Positions 63,653 through 64,000 of a stretch of DNA of 64,000 nucleotides are shown here, piece by piece; position 1 is the stretch's first letter; every line of letters starts with the position of its first letter. The stretch comes from Acanthopleura granulata (lineage: Eukaryota; Mollusca; Polyplacophora; Chitonida; Chitonidae), in contig JABBOT010000080.1 in the NCBI GenBank assembly GCA_016165875.1, forward strand, positions 33,618,364-33,682,363, written 5' to 3'. The position numbers and the translations under genes were made by a program. The notes below the pieces were generated by a model. That model saw nothing but the letters and a program-made list of their open reading frames with translations, ran no database searches and had not been told where the DNA came from.

Positions 63653-64000
63653 GACTAAAACAAATTCAGTGTGAAATTTAATGATGTTATTAAACAAAAT
63701 TTAACATTCAGTAGACAGCATATTTTATGGCCCCAGAAGCTCTAAGTTGTCCTCACAATATCACATTTATTAGGTGTTCAAGTTTTAGTTTTAAGGTGAA
63801 TTTCAAAAACGAAAGGAATATGTGTTTATTGGCAAGTAGGCTGTATATTCCTGAACCTGGTTTCTGTCCAGAAAAAGAGTAAAAAAAAAAATGTACTGGA
63901 CATAAGGTAGTGGAAAAAACAGGTTTTATCCGTTTTTTTTTTCTTTTTTTTTACATCAGAATAAATCAGCTGATGTGAAACTTTGCTGTTTGAGAAGTCT
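63653..64000. other. Right edge, intron 39 of TDRD12
   Basis: AT-rich intronic sequence with A-runs (63881-63890) and a T-run (63935-63952). No exon is seen. Confidence 0.5.

Overview
The window is eukaryotic nuclear DNA, AT-rich, with introns and many interspersed repeats. The mix suggests a lophotrochozoan, most likely a mollusc (a brachiopod is possible). The main clue is at least twelve copies or fragments of tRNA-derived SINEs whose 3' end reads like 'gttgtataagtgaaatattcttgagta...(aaat)n', a repeat I associate with molluscan and brachiopod genomes.

Layout. (1) 0.2-2.75 kb holds a decayed non-LTR retrotransposon: endonuclease and RNase H remnants with most of the reverse transcriptase missing. 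(2) 2.75-10.4 kb shows no recognisable gene, only SINE pieces and simple repeats. (3) 10.87-15.71 kb, minus strand, is a complete five-exon gene for M-phase phosphoprotein 6 (MPHOSPH6), a nuclear exosome cofactor; its splice phases close perfectly into 164 residues. (4) 15.7-17.17 kb is a divergent intergenic region with a palindromic NF-Y (CCAAT) site, a TATA-like box and a MYB-type site just upstream of the next gene. (5) 17.17 kb to the right edge, plus strand, is one large gene, TDRD12. It is a Tudor-domain, DEAD-like helicase protein of the piRNA pathway. I could build 39 exons, all phase-compatible, giving 1,804 codons with no stop; the gene continues past the window.

Domain order in the TDRD12 model: Tudor 1, a long Ser-rich linker, a degenerate DEAD helicase core, a CCCH zinc finger, extended Tudor 2, Tudor 3, and a helical C-terminal part. 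Human TDRD12, as I remember it, ends after the second Tudor, so the third Tudor and the helical tail are extra.

The most unusual signal is in the TDRD12 introns. Three separate tandem arrays (43, 61 and 122 bp units) start inside an exon and copy the exon's 3' end together with its 5' splice site. A fourth (48 bp) starts at a splice donor, and a further duplication copies a 3' splice site with the start of its exon. Intron 6 also carries a 3.4 kb minisatellite of about 50 units (68 bp, with a 605 bp higher-order period). Its unit resembles an inverted piece of a mobile element found beside it and again in intron 14. Other introns hold palindromic MITE-like elements, a 1.05 kb terminal-inverted-repeat element and several further minisatellites.
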